Made by a program: the position numbers and the translations under genes. A DNA stretch of 5,208 bases, from contig JAEUSC010000065.1 in the NCBI GenBank assembly GCA_016789035.1, forward strand, positions 1 through 5,208, in the 5' to 3' direction. Below the pieces are notes generated by a model. That model did not search any database. It saw only the letters and a list, made by a program, of their open reading frames with translations, and was not told where the DNA came from. This DNA is from Candidatus Omnitrophota bacterium (lineage in GTDB: Bacteria; Omnitrophota; Gorgyraeia; Zapsychrales; Fredricksoniimonadaceae). The first letter of the stretch is position 1; each line of letters opens with the position of its first letter. Positions 1 through 5,208 of the stretch are shown here, piece after piece.

Positions 1-90
1 AGGGAAAAAAATTTTTTATTGTTCGCATGCCTGTAACACTAACGAAGGTTGCTGAAAAATGGGAAAAAGAGACTTCCGTATAAACAGGGT

Positions 91-94
91 GAGG
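91..94 (+). promoter_or_regulatory. Ribosome binding site deciding the response-regulator start
   Basis: GAGG sits 5 nt before ATG 100 inside a purine-rich G run (GAGGGTGG). The alternative in-frame TTG at 49 has no comparable site upstream, so this motif supports the shorter protein. Confidence 0.6.
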
Positions 95-99
95 GTGGT

Positions 100-825
100 A
101 TGATTTCAGAAAAGATAGTCGTGATCGATGATGATGAAAGAATCGCGAAGAGTTTTAGGATTGCTTTTCCAGAATATGAAATCATCAGTTTTGACGATGG
201 AAGAAAGGCTCTGGAATATTTGGCTAGGCCTAATGAATCCAACATGGTTTTTCTTGACGTGATGATGCCAAAGATGAACGGATTGAGTGTTTTGGCTGAA
301 ATAAGAAAACTGAAGAAAGATTTTGGTGTGGTTTTGATGACAGCCTTTGCGTCAAAAGATATCGCGATTGAGGCATTGAGAAATCATGCGGATGATTTTA
401 TTGAAAAACCGTTTCAAATCCCGGATGTCAAAGATAAGATCCGGCAAATTTTAAAGGTAAAACTGCACGATCAAAACCTTCGGCAGGACAAAGGGAATCA
501 AGTGGAGCGTATAAAACATTTTGTCCAACGTAATTATTCGGAGGCAAAGCTTGATTATGTCGCCAGCGAATTATGTTTGAGTCCTAAATATATAAGCCGG
601 ATTTTTAGCCGAGAGCATTCTATGAATTTCAGAAATTATAAGCTTCAGATTAGAATGGATCGCGCAAAGGAACTTTTACGAACAACAAAGTTAAATGTAA
701 GTGAGATTGCTCTTGATCTGGGCTATCAGAACCCCGAATCTTTTATGAGGATATTCAAGCGCATGATAAAAATGACTCCTTCCAAATATCGAAGTTATGT
801 TCAGCAAAAAACCCAAAAGAAATAA
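100..825 (+). CDS. Response regulator: receiver domain plus AraC-type DNA-binding domain
   Basis: Predicted cytoplasmic transcription regulator of 241 aa. The receiver domain occupies about residues 4-120 and has the full active site: acidic cluster D10-D11-D12, phosphoacceptor D53 in FLDVMMP, T81 and K103-P104. After a short linker (about 120-135), residues 136-235 form a double helix-turn-helix of the AraC/XylS type. The second HTH carries the family signature (NVSEIALDLGYQNPESFMRIFK, then TPSKYR). In this family phosphorylation of the aspartate normally drives DNA binding and promoter control; the target genes cannot be seen here. I chose ATG 100 because GAGG at 91-94 lies 5 nt upstream and the receiver fold begins immediately after it. 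A TTG at 49 in the same frame would add 17 residues of no recognisable domain. No histidine kinase lies nearby, so the partner is unknown. The degenerate receiver gene begins 9 nt downstream. Confidence 0.93.
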   Translation: MISEKIVVIDDDERIAKSFRIAFPEYEIISFDDGRKALEYLARPNESNMVFLDVMMPKMNGLSVLAEIRKLKKDFGVVLMTAFASKDIAIEALRNHADDFIEKPFQIPDVKDKIRQILKVKLHDQNLRQDKGNQVERIKHFVQRNYSEAKLDYVASELCLSPKYISRIFSREHSMNFRNYKLQIRMDRAKELLRTTKLNVSEIALDLGYQNPESFMRIFKRMIKMTPSKYRSYVQQKTQKK

Positions 826-834
826 AGGGGGGGT

Positions 835-1224
835 ATGGATCACAGGATTCTTGTCATTGATGGACATCCGGTTTATATCAAGAAGACAGAAGGCTTTTTA
901 AAGGGGATGACTATTACTGATGTTGAGCTTTCTGCGACGGGAAAAGAAGGTTTGGAGCGTTTGGATAAAGAGGAATTTGATCTGGTTATTTTGAGCGGGA
1001 TCCTTCCGGATATGAGTTCTTTTAAGGTCTGCGAGACAGTACGGTCCAAATGTCCCGCGGTGAAGATTATTGTTCAGGTCGGATTGTTTTGTGAAATGGA
1101 AGATCGCGATAACTTTTTGAAGTGTGGAGCAGATGTTGTGCTGGATCGTAAAGAAAAAGACCTGGCTCCTTTAGAATCGGCCCTTACTCGTTTGCTTGGT
1201 GTGAATTCAAATGCGGCTCAATAA
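835..1224 (+). CDS. Stand-alone degenerate receiver (pseudo-receiver) protein
   Basis: A 129-aa single-domain protein with a CheY-like pattern: RILVIDGHP at the first strand, DLVILSGILPD at the third, KIIVQVG at the fourth and GADVVLDRKEKD at the fifth. The pocket is eroded. The expected phosphoacceptor aspartate is S54, the usual acidic pair is reduced to D9-G10, the conserved Thr/Ser after strand 4 appears to be V82 or G83, and the Lys-Pro expected near 104-105 is Asp-Arg. There is no output domain. It probably cannot be phosphorylated by the normal chemistry and may act by protein binding, perhaps on the upstream regulator or its kinase; that role is inference. A purine tract AAAGGGGGGGT (824-834) provides the ribosome site. 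The gap to the preceding stop is 9 nt, so the two genes are likely co-transcribed and translationally coupled. Confidence 0.85.
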   Translation: MDHRILVIDGHPVYIKKTEGFLKGMTITDVELSATGKEGLERLDKEEFDLVILSGILPDMSSFKVCETVRSKCPAVKIIVQVGLFCEMEDRDNFLKCGADVVLDRKEKDLAPLESALTRLLGVNSNAAQ

Positions 1225-1235
1225 TTAAGTCATGA

Positions 1236-1269
1236 CTGTTCCGGTTTTAGCCCGGTCTCCAATGAACAG
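1236..1269 (+). other. Weak stem-loop downstream of the regulator pair
   Basis: CTGTTC (1236-1241) pairs with GAACAG (1264-1269), and CGG (1242-1244) can pair with CCG (1252-1254) inside. It begins 12 nt after the pseudo-receiver stop codon. No U-tract follows, so it is not a canonical Rho-independent terminator. It could be a 3'-end stabilising structure or chance. Confidence 0.25.
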
Positions 1270-1342
1270 GCATTTGTGTAAATTGTTCCCGGAAAGCGGC
1301 CCCGTTTATAGAAAAATCTCTTCGGATCATTTTTTATCGGTG

Positions 1343-1360
1343 TTAATTTTTTTAAATTAA
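1343..1360. repeat. AT-only inverted repeat in intergenic DNA
   Basis: TTAATTT (1343-1349) and AAATTAA (1354-1360) are perfect inverted copies around TTTT. It lies about 90 nt before the acyltransferase gene. With no G or C it would be a weak RNA hairpin. It could be an operator-like palindrome or an AT-rich upstream element, but such repeats arise easily by chance in AT-rich DNA. Confidence 0.25.
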
Positions 1361-1400
1361 TCGTACTCCCTAGGTCATTCCCACATAACGTAGTGAGTGA

Positions 1401-1429
1401 TTGTGCTTTCTTCTGTCCTATTCTATTGT
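1401..1429 (+). promoter_or_regulatory. Candidate sigma70-type promoter for the acyltransferase gene
   Basis: TTGTGC (1401-1406) and TATTGT (1424-1429) are separated by 17 nt and match the -35/-10 consensus at 3 and 4 of 6 positions. Transcription would begin near 1436, leaving a leader of about 14 nt before GTG 1450 or 26 nt before ATG 1462. This is a weak match; the position is plausible because the preceding gene ends 225 nt upstream of 1450. Confidence 0.28.
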
Positions 1430-1449
1430 TTTTGATCAATGCGCAGTGA

Positions 1450-3261
1450 GTGGCCGAAAAAATGGTTGAGCAAAATAAACTATTAGGCCTTGAGGTCTTG
1501 CGTTTTTTGACCGCATGCATTGTTGTCTTTGCGCACTATCATTTTTTGTGTGATATAGGGAGCCTCAATTCCAGCGCAGCATCAATCTATCCTTTTTATA
1601 AACCGCTTCTCTTTGTATATTACCTTTCAAATTGGCCAGTGCGTATCTTCTGGTGTATCAGTGGATTTATTTTCTTTTGGAAGTATCAATCATTGATCGC
1701 CAATAACGGTGTCTGTTTTAAAGACTTCTTTATCTCTCGTTTTGCTCGGTTATACCCACTCCATTTCTTAACGCTCATCATTGTTGCTGTTGGACAATCC
1801 ATTTATTTTAAAATGACAGGTTTTCATTATCTTAATGACGTTCGCTATACGGTGCCCTACTTTGTGTCACACCTATTTATGGCCAGCAATAGAGTGTCCA
1901 ACGGGGATAGCTTCAATTGGCCAATTTGGTCCGTTTGTCTCGAGGTAAGTGTGTATCTGTTGTTTTTTGCCGTGACGCGATATGCGACGCGATCCGTTCT
2001 TTTTAATTTTTTTGTGGTTGCTCTATTCCTATTCGTTAGATGGGCTATGCCGGGAGTCATCTTTATGGTTCTTTTTGAATGCCTGCTTTTCTTTTATATA
2101 GGAGGGATAGCTGCCATTTTAAAGAGGCATCTTGCGCATACCGTATTTTTCTGGAGTATGTTGTTAGGTGTGGTCCTTATTCCGTTTTTTTTCTGGCTCA
2201 AAAAAGATTCGTTAACATCGGATACAATGTATCTTTTTTGGTGTTTATGGCTTCCTTTTTTGTTGTTTTGCGCGGCGCAGAACTTTGATGTTCCGGCATA
2301 CGTGCGAAAAATTATCGAAACTCTTGGAAATATGACTTATGCCAGTTATTTGATACACATTCCCCTGCAGCTTATGGCAGCCATCATTTGTTATCATTGG
2401 AAAATTATTTTGCCGCTGCATCATCCGCTGTCTCTCATCGCGTACTTTGCGATAGTCCTCTTTTTCTCATATATCACTTATCGATATTTTGAATTTCCTT
2501 TGAAAGAAATCATCAAAAGACGAGCAATGTTATCACCGCACCACGTACAGCTCATTTTTGTGGGGATTTCGGTTCATCTGTTTTTAGCGTTATCTCCGAT
2601 TGTTGAACTTTGGGATAAGGCCGCCAGGGCAGAGGATTCTGTATTAAAGGAAAAACAGTATGCTGTTTCCGGTAAGGCATTAATGCTTTCAGGCAAATAT
2701 CTTGAAGCGATTGCCGCATATCAGAGAACGCTAGAAAGATATCCTAATAACCCCGAGGATTATATCAATCTGGCACAAATTTATTTTAGATTGGGGCGAG
2801 ACACTGATGCGTTAGTCCATTTGGAAAAGGCTATTGTTCGTGATCCGGATTATATCGTGGCTTACAATACTCGGGGAGTTATTTATGATTCTCAGAAAAA
2901 GTATGATCTGGCTTTGGAGGATTTTAGTAAGGCTATATCGCTAGATCCTTGTGAAAGGCTATTTGAAAATGGCCGCATGGAGTTGTATCGCGTGGACAAG
3001 AAAACATGTGAGGGGTCCTCCAGAATCCATTTTAATCTGGCTTCTATTTACCTGAGTCGAAAGGATTATACGAAGGCCATTATTCAATACAACCAGGCGA
3101 TTGCCATGGATCCCAATTACGCTAAGGCATATGCCGATCGCTCCGTATGTTATTTTCATATGAAGGATCATGTCCGCTTTCGCCAAGATGCCAGAAGGGC
3201 GGCGGTTCTCGGAGCTAAGCTCAATCCGACACTCTTGAAGACTAACGAAATAGTCAACTGA
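1450..3261 (+). CDS. Acyltransferase-3 (OafA-like) membrane protein fused to a TPR domain
   Basis: A 603-aa two-part protein. Residues 12-352 are an acyltransferase-3 domain, a family that transfers acyl groups onto surface or extracellular glycans. Its hallmarks are visible: R18-x10-H29 (the R/K-x10-H motif), R97-F-A-R100 (RxxR) in the first cytoplasmic loop, W160-x4-E165, the LGNMTYASYLIH segment (292-303) and E348 in YRYFEFP. About 11 hydrophobic segments are seen (near 12-32, 60-77, 102-120, 158-177, 181-199, 202-224, 231-250, 258-275, 295-316, 322-343, 366-385). The basic loop 351-358 fits a cytoplasmic side, so the last helix should put the C-terminus outside the membrane. Residues 403-590 form about five TPR units, with a roughly 22-residue insert (503-524) after the third. 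The acyl acceptor is unknown. The start is uncertain: GTG 1450 and ATG 1462 both lack a good ribosome site, and an in-frame TGA at 1447 rules out anything longer. The sequence is visibly more A+T-rich than the kinase gene downstream. Confidence 0.9.
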   Translation: MAEKMVEQNKLLGLEVLRFLTACIVVFAHYHFLCDIGSLNSSAASIYPFYKPLLFVYYLSNWPVRIFWCISGFIFFWKYQSLIANNGVCFKDFFISRFARLYPLHFLTLIIVAVGQSIYFKMTGFHYLNDVRYTVPYFVSHLFMASNRVSNGDSFNWPIWSVCLEVSVYLLFFAVTRYATRSVLFNFFVVALFLFVRWAMPGVIFMVLFECLLFFYIGGIAAILKRHLAHTVFFWSMLLGVVLIPFFFWLKKDSLTSDTMYLFWCLWLPFLLFCAAQNFDVPAYVRKIIETLGNMTYASYLIHIPLQLMAAIICYHWKIILPLHHPLSLIAYFAIVLFFSYITYRYFEFPLKEIIKRRAMLSPHHVQLIFVGISVHLFLALSPIVELWDKAARAEDSVLKEKQYAVSGKALMLSGKYLEAIAAYQRTLERYPNNPEDYINLAQIYFRLGRDTDALVHLEKAIVRDPDYIVAYNTRGVIYDSQKKYDLALEDFSKAISLDPCERLFENGRMELYRVDKKTCEGSSRIHFNLASIYLSRKDYTKAIIQYNQAIAMDPNYAKAYADRSVCYFHMKDHVRFRQDARRAAVLGAKLNPTLLKTNEIVN

Positions 3262-3275
3262 CCCCTAAAATTTTT

Positions 3276-3305
3276 GCTGTATCGAAACAGCTTTTAAAGT
3301 GTTTC
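3276..3305 (+). terminator. Weak terminator-like region with two mutually exclusive hairpins
   Basis: Fifteen nt after the acyltransferase stop, GCTGT (3276-3280) can pair with ACAGC (3287-3291). Alternatively GAAACA (3284-3289) pairs with TGTTTC (3300-3305) and CTT (3291-3293) with AAG (3297-3299), skipping G3290. The first hairpin is followed by only TTTT; a T7 tract occurs later at about 3326-3332, too far away for a textbook terminator. A transcript end here is plausible because a separate promoter candidate follows. Confidence 0.33.
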
Positions 3306-3345
3306 AAAAGATGTTTCCTTCGTAATTTTTTTGCGCCAATTTGCA

Positions 3346-3373
3346 TTGCACATCCACGTGTAACCCTTACAAT
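3346..3373 (+). promoter_or_regulatory. Candidate promoter for the PfkB-family kinase, possibly giving a leaderless mRNA
   Basis: TACAAT (3368-3373) differs from the -10 consensus TATAAT at one position. TTGCAC (3346-3351), 16 nt upstream, is a weaker -35 match (3 of 6). Transcription would start 7-8 nt after the -10 box, at about 3380-3381, which coincides with the ATG at 3381. No Shine-Dalgarno motif is placed correctly for either possible start codon. Confidence 0.4.
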
Positions 3374-3380
3374 GCAAGGC

Positions 3381-4304
3381 ATGATTTACACACTGACTCT
3401 TAATCCATCACTTGATCAACATTTCATTGTAAAGAAAATCATCAAGGATGATGTTGTGTATGCCCAACAGTCCTGTCTTGATCCCGGCGGCAAAGGGCTG
3501 AACGTCACGCGAGTCATCCAGCAATTGGGTGGAAAAAGCCGCGCATTTACGATGGCGGGCGGTTCTTGCGGAAAATTGTTAGAAGAAATGCTGCATCAAC
3601 AAAGTATTCACCATCGGTTGTATCGGATTCAGGGAAACACGCGGACAAATATTAAGATCACAGCTCACGATGGTTCGCACATACAAATCCAGGGGCAGTC
3701 GCCGCGGCTTAAAGCGGCTGATATCAAGCCCTTCTTCCATATGATCGAGCAAGTCAAACCCCGGCCGTCCTATTGGGTCTTGGCCGGAAGTCTCCCTCAG
3801 GGTATTACACCTGCCATTTATGCTCAGCTGATCCAAAGCTTTCATAAGCGCGGTGAGAAATGCGTGCTTGATGCCGATGCTGAACCCTTTCAACATGGTG
3901 TGCTCGCTAAACCGTTTTTAATCAAACCGAATGAACATGAGTTGCAGCGGCTGATGGGGAAAAAGTTAATGACACGCAATCAGATGTTGAAAGCCGCTCG
4001 GGAGTTAACTCGGAAGGTTGACATTGTGGTCGTTACCTTAGCCAGTAAAGGCGCGCTTGTTGTCACGCCAAGTGAATCGTGGCATTTGACACTGCCGCCC
4101 GTGGAGGTCAAAAGTCCGGTAGGCGCGGGAGATGCGTTTCTGGGAGGTTTTCTTTTTGCTTTGGATAGAAAAGAAAGCCTTCAAGATGCGGCCCGTTGGG
4201 CGATGGCGGCTGCGACCGCATCGGTCCGCAGACACGGGACGGCCAATTGCAGACATTCGGACGTTCTGGCCCTGGTAAAGCGTGTTGTTTTAAAGAAGTG
4301 TTGA
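3381..4304 (+). CDS. pfkB: PfkB-family phosphosugar kinase (6-phosphofructokinase-2 / 1-phosphofructokinase type)
   Basis: A 307-aa cytoplasmic ribokinase-fold kinase, the normal length for the family. Members of this subgroup transfer phosphate from ATP to a fructose or tagatose phosphate, yielding a bisphosphate for glycolysis. Visible from ATG 3381: MIYTLTLNPSLD, the standard N-terminus of the FruK/LacC/Pfk-2 group; PGGKGLNVTR (residues 35-44), the sugar-binding signature; RTNIKI (88-93); AGSLPQG (135-141); KPNEHEL (182-188); and SPVGAGDAFLGGF (245-257), with D251 the expected catalytic base in GAGD. The C-terminal HGTANC segment resembles the corresponding QGTRLC stretch of E. coli Pfk-2 as I recall it, whereas GGKG is closer to FruK, so the exact substrate stays open. 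ATG 3372 in the same frame would add three residues; 3381 is preferred from family alignment and promoter position. Neighbours give no sugar-transport context. Confidence 0.92.
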   Translation: MIYTLTLNPSLDQHFIVKKIIKDDVVYAQQSCLDPGGKGLNVTRVIQQLGGKSRAFTMAGGSCGKLLEEMLHQQSIHHRLYRIQGNTRTNIKITAHDGSHIQIQGQSPRLKAADIKPFFHMIEQVKPRPSYWVLAGSLPQGITPAIYAQLIQSFHKRGEKCVLDADAEPFQHGVLAKPFLIKPNEHELQRLMGKKLMTRNQMLKAARELTRKVDIVVVTLASKGALVVTPSESWHLTLPPVEVKSPVGAGDAFLGGFLFALDRKESLQDAARWAMAAATASVRRHGTANCRHSDVLALVKRVVLKKC

Positions 4305-4327
4305 GCCTTTCCAACGGTCGTCCATAG

Positions 4328-4393
4328 GAGCGGGGGGGTCTAAAAAATAATTTGGCGGGTTAGCCACGAAGTGTTAGAATAACCCCCTCGTTC
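4328..4393 (+). other. Structured RNA candidate closed by a 12-bp helix
   Basis: GAGCGGGGGGGT (4328-4339) pairs without interruption with ACCCCCTCGTTC (4382-4393): 10 Watson-Crick pairs and 2 G-U pairs (4330-4391, 4333-4388). Inside, CTAA (4340-4343) pairs with TTAG (4374-4377), and TGGC (4353-4356) pairs with GCCA (4363-4366) around the loop GGGTTA. That loop is also complementary to TAACCC (4380-4385), part of the closing helix, so two folds compete. The G-U pairs become A-C mismatches in a minus-strand transcript, which favours + strand RNA. No U-tract follows, so it is not a simple terminator. It lies 24 nt after the kinase stop and about 175 nt before the next gene. I match it to no known riboswitch or RNA family. 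Confidence 0.4.
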
Positions 4394-4453
4394 AGGCGGT
4401 ATATCAGTTGAATGAGAACCTTTGATGTGAACGCTGTGATAGCATATTTGTTG

Positions 4454-4467
4454 CTCTAATTATAGAG
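4454..4467. repeat. Short inverted repeat (operator-like)
   Basis: CTCTA (4454-4458) and TAGAG (4463-4467) are perfect inverted copies around ATTA. It lies upstream of the promoter candidate at 4501-4529. It could be a regulator site or chance. Confidence 0.22.
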
Positions 4468-4493
4468 AAGATGGCTTTGACATAAGAATTCAG

Positions 4494-4513
4494 CAGTGCG
4501 TTGACCAGTGCGT
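4494..4513. repeat. Direct repeat of CAGTGCGT with 12-nt period
   Basis: CAGTGCGT occurs at 4494-4501 and again at 4506-4513, overlapping the -35 region of the candidate promoter of the last gene. This spacing (just over one helical turn) would put two protein contacts on nearly the same face of DNA. The same octamer also occurs by chance in the acyltransferase gene near 1638, so specificity is unproven. Confidence 0.3.
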
Positions 4514-4529
4514 GATAAGTATTGATGAT
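4501..4529 (+). promoter_or_regulatory. Candidate sigma70-type promoter for the final gene
   Basis: TTGACC (4501-4506) matches the -35 consensus at 5 of 6 positions and GATGAT (4524-4529) matches -10 at 4 of 6, with the ideal 17-nt spacing. The predicted start near 4536 leaves a leader of about 34 nt. A perfect TTGACA at 4477-4482 has no good -10 at the right distance. Confidence 0.33.
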
Positions 4530-4569
4530 CGTTTTTTATTTGAATGAAGCTTAATGTGGATGGATTGAT

Positions 4570-5208
4570 ATGAATGTCATAAGCCGACAGCAGGTTATTG
4601 GTGATGCTCAGCGTAAGGTTTTGAGACTTACGAATGAAATGCAGCAGAGTCACCCTGACGTCCTGCGCGATAACCCCCTAGATCAGTATCTTCAATGTCT
4701 GGATAATTTACCACACATTGTCTCTTACAATTATATATCTCCTTCCATTGAGAGCGCATGTGGCAAAATTGTCAGCAAGGCAGGCGTCGTAGCAGTGTCG
4801 TTTTTTCACCGGTTGGTTTTAGCAACGCTCATTGTCCGCTCTCAGGAAAAATTGAACTCTTTAAGATTTACCGACGATGTGGTCCAGTTGTTTTATCAAA
4901 ACTTTGACCGTGTCCTCAAATCTATGGACCACAACCGTCCGGAGTTTTATCAATATTCCAACGACAAGTTCAGTAAGGATTTGTCACTTTGCTTATTGCG
5001 GTTGATTCCTATGGGGGCCCAGAAAGCGAATGTCAACGGAATTCCCCGGCGGATCTTGCTCAAAGCAGGCCCATCGAGCGGTTTGAAAATGCTCGGAAAT
5101 GTTTTAATGGAGATGGGCGGTTTTCGACCTTTGTACGAACTGCACACGGATGAGCATGATTCCTCCGCTCTTTTTGAGTTTACTCCGGATGGCTGGGACA
5201 GGTTTTAC
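4570..5208 (+). CDS. Unrecognised protein, 5' part only (runs off the window)
   Basis: An uninterrupted reading frame of 213 codons from ATG 4570 to the window edge, with no stop. I do not recognise the family. No signal peptide or clear membrane helix is seen; the first 150 residues look helical and mixed-charge, with hydrophobic stretches such as AGVVAVSFFHRLVLATLIV (about 71-89). Later parts include GIPRRILLKAGPSSGLKMLG and MGGFRPLYELHTDEHD, which suggest a compact alpha/beta segment. An in-frame TAA at 4552 means the start must lie after that. ATG 4570 is the first ATG after it, with GGATGG (4558-4563) 6 nt upstream as a weak ribosome site. The long open frame, ordinary codon usage and lack of a competing frame support a real gene. 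Its function cannot be inferred from the neighbouring kinase, from which it is separated by 265 nt. Confidence 0.8.
   Translation, partial: MNVISRQQVIGDAQRKVLRLTNEMQQSHPDVLRDNPLDQYLQCLDNLPHIVSYNYISPSIESACGKIVSKAGVVAVSFFHRLVLATLIVRSQEKLNSLRFTDDVVQLFYQNFDRVLKSMDHNRPEFYQYSNDKFSKDLSLCLLRLIPMGAQKANVNGIPRRILLKAGPSSGLKMLGNVLMEMGGFRPLYELHTDEHDSSALFEFTPDGWDRFY

Noticed and set aside
1..20. A7/T6 tract as a terminator of an upstream gene
   Set aside because: Only an A run followed by a T run with no GC stem, and the upstream sequence is outside the window.
49..99. TTG-initiated 17-residue N-terminal extension of the response regulator
   Set aside because: No SD before TTG 49, while ATG 100 has GAGG at 5-nt spacing and begins exactly at the receiver domain.
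1230..1520. 96-codon open frame on the minus strand covering the intergenic gap and the acyltransferase 5' end
   Set aside because: Low-complexity basic translation with no domain, and it overlaps the N-terminal motif-coding part of a clear gene on the other strand.
2079..2288. 69-codon + strand frame overlapping the acyltransferase gene
   Set aside because: Alternative-frame shadow of a membrane-protein gene; no SD and no domain.
3579..3896. 105-codon minus-strand frame inside the kinase gene
   Set aside because: Lies wholly opposite a well-supported PfkB-family gene; its translation shows no family features.
4412..4459. 15-codon ATG frame, considered as a leader peptide
   Set aside because: No ribosome binding site, no run of regulatory codons, and no attenuator hairpin with a U-tract after it.
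4477..4482. Perfect TTGACA as a promoter -35 box
   Set aside because: No acceptable -10 sequence 16-18 nt downstream; the TTGACC at 4501 pairs better.
4305..4569. tRNA, tmRNA or SRP RNA in the gap after the kinase
   Set aside because: No cloverleaf, no CCA end and no conserved tmRNA or SRP motifs; only the unassigned 4328-4393 fold stands out.

Overview
The window is bacterial and protein-dense, and every convincing gene lies on the + strand. Gene architecture (an acyltransferase-3 membrane protein of the OafA type, TPR repeats, an AraC-type response regulator) suggests a Gram-negative or otherwise envelope-complex bacterium. The lineage cannot be fixed from this sequence. An uncultured, TPR-rich phylum would fit, but that is a guess.

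Layout: (1) 100-1224 holds two closely spaced regulatory genes. The first is a complete response regulator with a receiver and an AraC-type DNA-binding domain. The second is a stand-alone receiver whose phosphorylation pocket has decayed. They are separated by 9 nt and probably form one transcript; no histidine kinase is visible. (2) 1225-1449 is non-coding, with weak hairpins and a weak promoter candidate. (3) 1450-3261 encodes an integral-membrane acyltransferase-3 fused to a C-terminal TPR domain. (4) 3262-3380 holds small competing hairpins and a promoter-like sequence placed so that the next mRNA may be leaderless. (5) 3381-4304 encodes a PfkB-family phosphosugar kinase. (6) 4305-4569 is non-coding and contains a 12-bp long-range helix closing a structured 66-nt element, then a promoter candidate. 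(7) 4570-5208 is the start of an unrecognised protein that runs off the window.

How they fit together: the two regulators plausibly act together. The acyltransferase, the sugar kinase and the final gene are separated by gaps of more than 100 nt that carry promoter-like or structured DNA, so they look like independent units rather than one pathway. No mobile element, CRISPR array, tRNA or rRNA was seen. The points most worth a second look are the AT3-TPR fusion, the degenerate receiver, and the structured element at 4328-4393.
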